From: Betaproteobacteria bacterium
Lineage (GTDB): Bacteria; Pseudomonadota; Gammaproteobacteria; Burkholderiales; Nitrosomonadaceae
NCBI GenBank assembly: GCA_022601315.1
Contig: JAHZIU010000284.1
Coordinates: forward strand, 1-8,819
Direction of reading: 5' to 3'
Length of the DNA: 8,819 nucleotides
Position numbers and translations under genes: made by a program. The notes under the pieces are model-generated. The model worked only from the letters and a program-made list of their open reading frames with translations, had not been told where the DNA came from and did no database searches. Below, in pieces: positions 5,936-8,819 of this stretch; within the stretch, counting starts at the first letter, position 1; each line of letters begins with the position of its first letter.

Positions 5936-6751
5936 ATGGAAGAAAAAATTAGTGTTGTGAAAAACACAAAAACAATGGCCTGCTATAACTGTATGACTAT
6001 AATGGTGTTATTGTTTTGTGCTATAATTTTCCAAGGATGTTCAACTACACCAAAAAAAGGTGATTCTGATGCTGAGCAAGTTGATCCGCATGAGGAAGTT
6101 AATCGTGTATCCTACAACTTTACTGATAGTGTTGATCGGAAACTTTTTGAGCCTGTTGTAGATGTGTATTCTTCATATGTGCCTGAACGAGCGCAGCGAT
6201 CTATCGGGAATTTCTACGATAATTTGTCCTATCCCAATGTCGTTTTAAATGCTTTTTTACAAGGAAAAGTTCGCCAGGGGCTTGACGATAGTCTTCGATT
6301 TCTTGTCAATTCGACGATTGGTTTTCTTGGTCTGTTTGATATGGCAACGCATATGGGGTTGGAGAAACATGATGAAGATTTTGGACAGACATTGGCGGTA
6401 TGGGGGGTAGATTCGGGTTCGTATTTATTTATTCCGTTTTTAGGGCCAAGTAATAAACGTGATGTGACAGGTGTGCCAGTTTCTGTCGTAACGAATGTGC
6501 TTTTCTATGTGGGTTCAGCAGTAGGTGCGACGATATTTGCGCCTTTGACCATCTTGGGGGCAGTTGATAAACGTGCACGATTGTCTGGTCCAATGCTCAT
6601 TCGTGATCAAGCGGCTTTGGATCCTTATTTGTTTGTACGGGAAGCATCAATACAACAGCGAGAGTATTTGATTTATGATGGTAATCCACCACTTGATATT
6701 TATAATGAGCCTTTTCAGGATAACCCATTTGAAACTGATGCGGAACAGTAG
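5936..6751 (+). CDS. mlaA: MlaA (VacJ) outer-membrane lipoprotein, phospholipid retrograde transport
   Basis: MlaA is an outer-membrane lipoprotein that removes phospholipids from the outer leaflet and hands them to MlaC for return to the inner membrane, keeping lipid asymmetry. From ATG 5936 the protein has 271 residues. A hydrophobic signal segment (about 20-33) ends in FQGC with Cys35 as the lipid-modified residue. Family features follow: DPHEEVNR (51-58), then LNAFLQGK, RFLVNSTIGFLGLFD, EDFGQTLAVWG and FLGPSNKRD. The n-region before the signal helix is unusually long and the ATG has no ribosome binding site, so GTG 5957 (residue 8) may be the real start; ATG 5975 would leave no positive charge ahead of the helix. 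The gene sits between hpnA and squalene-hopene cyclase (gaps 63 and 78 bases). VacJ-like and other Mla-like genes are known companions of hopanoid clusters. The MlaFEDBC partners are not in the window. Confidence 0.95.
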   Translation: MEEKISVVKNTKTMACYNCMTIMVLLFCAIIFQGCSTTPKKGDSDAEQVDPHEEVNRVSYNFTDSVDRKLFEPVVDVYSSYVPERAQRSIGNFYDNLSYPNVVLNAFLQGKVRQGLDDSLRFLVNSTIGFLGLFDMATHMGLEKHDEDFGQTLAVWGVDSGSYLFIPFLGPSNKRDVTGVPVSVVTNVLFYVGSAVGATIFAPLTILGAVDKRARLSGPMLIRDQAALDPYLFVREASIQQREYLIYDGNPPLDIYNEPFQDNPFETDAEQ

Positions 6752-6812
6752 TTCCCTGACTAGGCGTTTTCGTAATTTAATTGGTCTTATTTGTAAAGAT
6801 TTTGTAATAAAT

Positions 6813-6818
6813 AAGGTG
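6813..6818 (+). promoter_or_regulatory. Ribosome binding site for squalene-hopene cyclase
   Basis: AAGGTG lies 11 bases before ATG 6830. The spacing is a little long, but no closer site or better start codon exists, and the protein's N-terminal extension before its first conserved block is normal for the family. Confidence 0.5.
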
Positions 6819-6829
6819 CATAGACATAT

Positions 6830-8815
6830 ATGAAAGGGTTACAGAAAATATCTGGCATACTGCATAAATATAGTAACTTTTCCTTTAAGAATGAATCTGC
6901 TCTTCCGAAGGATGAGTCTGATCAAGGCGAAATTGATTTGGCAGTGTTGGAAAAGCAGTTTTCTGCCGCACGCGCGTCGCTATTGTCTTTACAAAATGAG
7001 GATGGGCATTGGTGCTTTCCGTTAGAAGCCGATTGTACGATTCCTGCGGAATATATTTTGATGATGCACTTCATGGATGAAGTGGACGTTATTTTGGAAA
7101 ACAAAATCGCGCGTTTTATCCGTGAGCAACAAGCAGTTGCGCATGGTGGTTGGCCGTTATACTACGGCGGTGATTTTGATATCAGCTGCTCGGTTAAATC
7201 CTACTACGCGTTAAAACTCGTTGGCGATTCTCCTGATTTGCCGCATATGGCGACTGCCCGTAGGGCCATTCTGGATCATGGCGGCGCAGCAAAAGCTAAT
7301 GTGTTTACACGCATATTGCTGGCTATGTATGGCCAGATCCCGTGGCGGGGAATTCCCGTTGTGCCTTCTGAGCTTATGTTGCTGCCACGCTGGTTTCCCT
7401 TTCATCTGAGTAAGGTTTCATACTGGTCACGTACTGTAATGGTGCCATTAACCATTTTATGTACGCTGAAAGCACAAGCAGCTAATCCACGTAAGATCGA
7501 CATTCGCGAGTTGTTCACCATAGCACCTGAAGATGAAAAAAACTATTTTCCTAAAGCAGATACACGGTTGAAACGTTTTTTTATGTTGGTTGAACGGGTG
7601 TTGTCACGTGTTGAGCCATATATTCCAAATGCATTGCGTCGTTTTTCTGTGCGTCGTGCGGAACGCTGGACGCTTGAGCGTTTGAATGGTGAGTGTGGTA
7701 TAGGTGCAATTTTTCCAGCGATGGTGAATGCGCATGAAGCGTTGGCATTATTGGGATACGATTACAATCATCCGAATCGTGTTCAATGTAGAAAAGCATT
7801 GCAAGGGCTGCTGGTTGATGAAGGTGAGCGCGCTTGGTGCCAGCCTTGCACTTCCCCCATATGGGATACTGTGTTGACAGCACTGGCTTTGCAAGAGGAT
7901 TCAACAACAGATCAAAAACCTGTCAAAGCTGGGTTGGATTGGTTGATTACACACCAGATTTTAGAAGAACCTGGAGACTGGCGTGACAGCTGTCCAAAAC
8001 TGCCTGGCGGAGGTTGGGCTTTTCAATACGCCAATCCACATTACCCTGATCTAGATGATACTGCAGCAGTAGTCTGGTCTTTAGATAAAGGGGATGCTGA
8101 AGCTTATAAAGAGAATATCACGCGTGCAGCAAACTGGCTTGCCGGTATGCAGTCACGTAATGGTGGCTTTGCTGCTTTTGATGTCGATAATACTCACCAT
8201 TATCTGAATGAAATTCCTTTTGCTGATCATGGCGCCTTAATTGACCCACCGACCAGTGATGTAACAGCACGTTGTGTTGGTTTTCTCGGAAAATACGGTG
8301 AACAATCTCATCAGGATATAGTGCAACGTGGCATTGATTTCTTGTTTCGTGAACAGGAATCAAATGGTGCCTGGTTCGGTCGTTGGGGAACGAATTATAT
8401 TTACGGCACATGGTCTGTATTGGAAGCTTTGCAACTGGCAAAACAGGATGTGAATCATATTGGGGTACGTCGAGCTGTCCAGTGGCTAAAATCAATACAG
8501 CGTGATGATGGCGGGTGGGGTGAAAGTAACGATTCATATTTGGATCCTAAGTTGGCCGGTCAGTTTGACACCAGCACTTCATTTCAAACTGCTTGGGCGC
8601 TGCTGGGATTGATGGCCGCGGGTGAGGCAAATAGTCAGACCGTTCGGCGTGGCATTAACTATTTACTGGATACGCAATCGGCTGATGGTTTGTGGGATGA
8701 TCCATGGTTTACTGCACCAGGCTTTCCCCGAGTCTTTTATCTTAAATATCATGGTTATTCAAAATATTTTCCACTATGGGCCTTGGCCCGTTATCGAGCA
8801 ATGACAAGGGAGTAG
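6830..8815 (+). CDS. shc: Squalene-hopene cyclase
   Basis: This enzyme (also called HpnF) cyclises squalene to hopene and diplopterol, the committed step of hopanoid synthesis, as a monotopic membrane protein on the cytoplasmic face. The gene is complete at 661 residues, within the family's usual range. The catalytic acid motif DxDD is DLDDT at 407-411, with Asp409 as the likely proton donor (Asp376 in Alicyclobacillus). Repeated QW motifs of the alpha/alpha barrel include LLSLQNEDGHW (51-61), EQQAVAHGGW (99-108), MQSRNGGF (440-447), FREQESNGAW (506-515), SIQRDDGGWG (555-564) and DTQSADGLW (614-622). GGGWAFQYAN (393-402) just before the acid motif and the C-terminal FYLKYHGYSKYFPLWAL block are also typical. 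The start is ATG behind AAGGTG. It closes the hpnA-mlaA-shc run; further hpn genes may follow just outside the window. No sign of truncation or frameshift. Confidence 0.98.
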   Translation: MKGLQKISGILHKYSNFSFKNESALPKDESDQGEIDLAVLEKQFSAARASLLSLQNEDGHWCFPLEADCTIPAEYILMMHFMDEVDVILENKIARFIREQQAVAHGGWPLYYGGDFDISCSVKSYYALKLVGDSPDLPHMATARRAILDHGGAAKANVFTRILLAMYGQIPWRGIPVVPSELMLLPRWFPFHLSKVSYWSRTVMVPLTILCTLKAQAANPRKIDIRELFTIAPEDEKNYFPKADTRLKRFFMLVERVLSRVEPYIPNALRRFSVRRAERWTLERLNGECGIGAIFPAMVNAHEALALLGYDYNHPNRVQCRKALQGLLVDEGERAWCQPCTSPIWDTVLTALALQEDSTTDQKPVKAGLDWLITHQILEEPGDWRDSCPKLPGGGWAFQYANPHYPDLDDTAAVVWSLDKGDAEAYKENITRAANWLAGMQSRNGGFAAFDVDNTHHYLNEIPFADHGALIDPPTSDVTARCVGFLGKYGEQSHQDIVQRGIDFLFREQESNGAWFGRWGTNYIYGTWSVLEALQLAKQDVNHIGVRRAVQWLKSIQRDDGGWGESNDSYLDPKLAGQFDTSTSFQTAWALLGLMAAGEANSQTVRRGINYLLDTQSADGLWDDPWFTAPGFPRVFYLKYHGYSKYFPLWALARYRAMTRE

Positions 8816-8819
8816 GCTG

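Noticed and set aside
6781..6810. TTGGTC-18-TAATAA as a promoter for squalene-hopene cyclase
   Set aside because: The -35 match is poor and the start would fall on the ribosome binding site, leaving almost no leader.
7581..7907. A 108-codon minus-strand open frame inside squalene-hopene cyclase
   Set aside because: It is a shadow of the conserved plus-strand gene, with a composition reflecting reversed codons and no recognisable domain.
8118..8537. A 139-codon open frame on the minus strand inside squalene-hopene cyclase
   Set aside because: It is antisense to a strongly conserved enzyme, rich in His and Gln as expected from reversed codons, and matches no family.

Overview
This window looks like chromosomal DNA from a Gram-negative proteobacterium, most likely a betaproteobacterium and possibly a Nitrosomonas relative. 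The evidence is an outer-membrane lipid-transport lipoprotein (MlaA), a DsbB of the CPLC type, an ExbB-family channel subunit, and a hopanoid gene group (hpnA and squalene-hopene cyclase). Base composition leans to AT. The genus is inferred from gene content and protein style, not proven. No rRNA, tRNA, CRISPR array, insertion sequence or phage gene was seen.

The window has two divergent halves around a 458-bp gap (3646-4103). On the minus strand, reading outward from the gap, lie xseA (exonuclease VII large subunit), a small DUF423 membrane protein, a THUMP-domain RNA methyltransferase of the RlmL type starting 6 bases after the DUF423 stop codon, and dsbB, which runs off the left edge. On the plus strand lie a lone exbB-type gene, then hpnA, mlaA and a complete squalene-hopene cyclase gene that ends 4 bases before the right edge.

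The plus-strand group is the most coherent part. Squalene-hopene cyclase makes the pentacyclic hopanoid skeleton, HpnA is a hopanoid-associated nucleotide-sugar epimerase-like enzyme, and MlaA removes misplaced phospholipids from the outer leaflet of the outer membrane. Together they suggest a unit for outer-membrane lipid composition and order. The minus-strand genes are housekeeping: DNA repair, rRNA modification and periplasmic disulfide formation.

The most unusual non-coding signal is in the divergent gap: two perfect DnaA boxes in tandem, 3 bases apart, followed by an inverted near-perfect box. No dnaA or dnaN gene is in the window. Other points worth checking are an ExbB without an adjacent ExbD and with Val where E. 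coli ExbB has its third-helix Glu, a possible 38-codon reading frame overlapping the hpnA start by GTGA, and a strong stem-loop just upstream of exbB. I did not find a clearly new multi-gene system; this is mostly an ordinary core region with a few regulatory puzzles.
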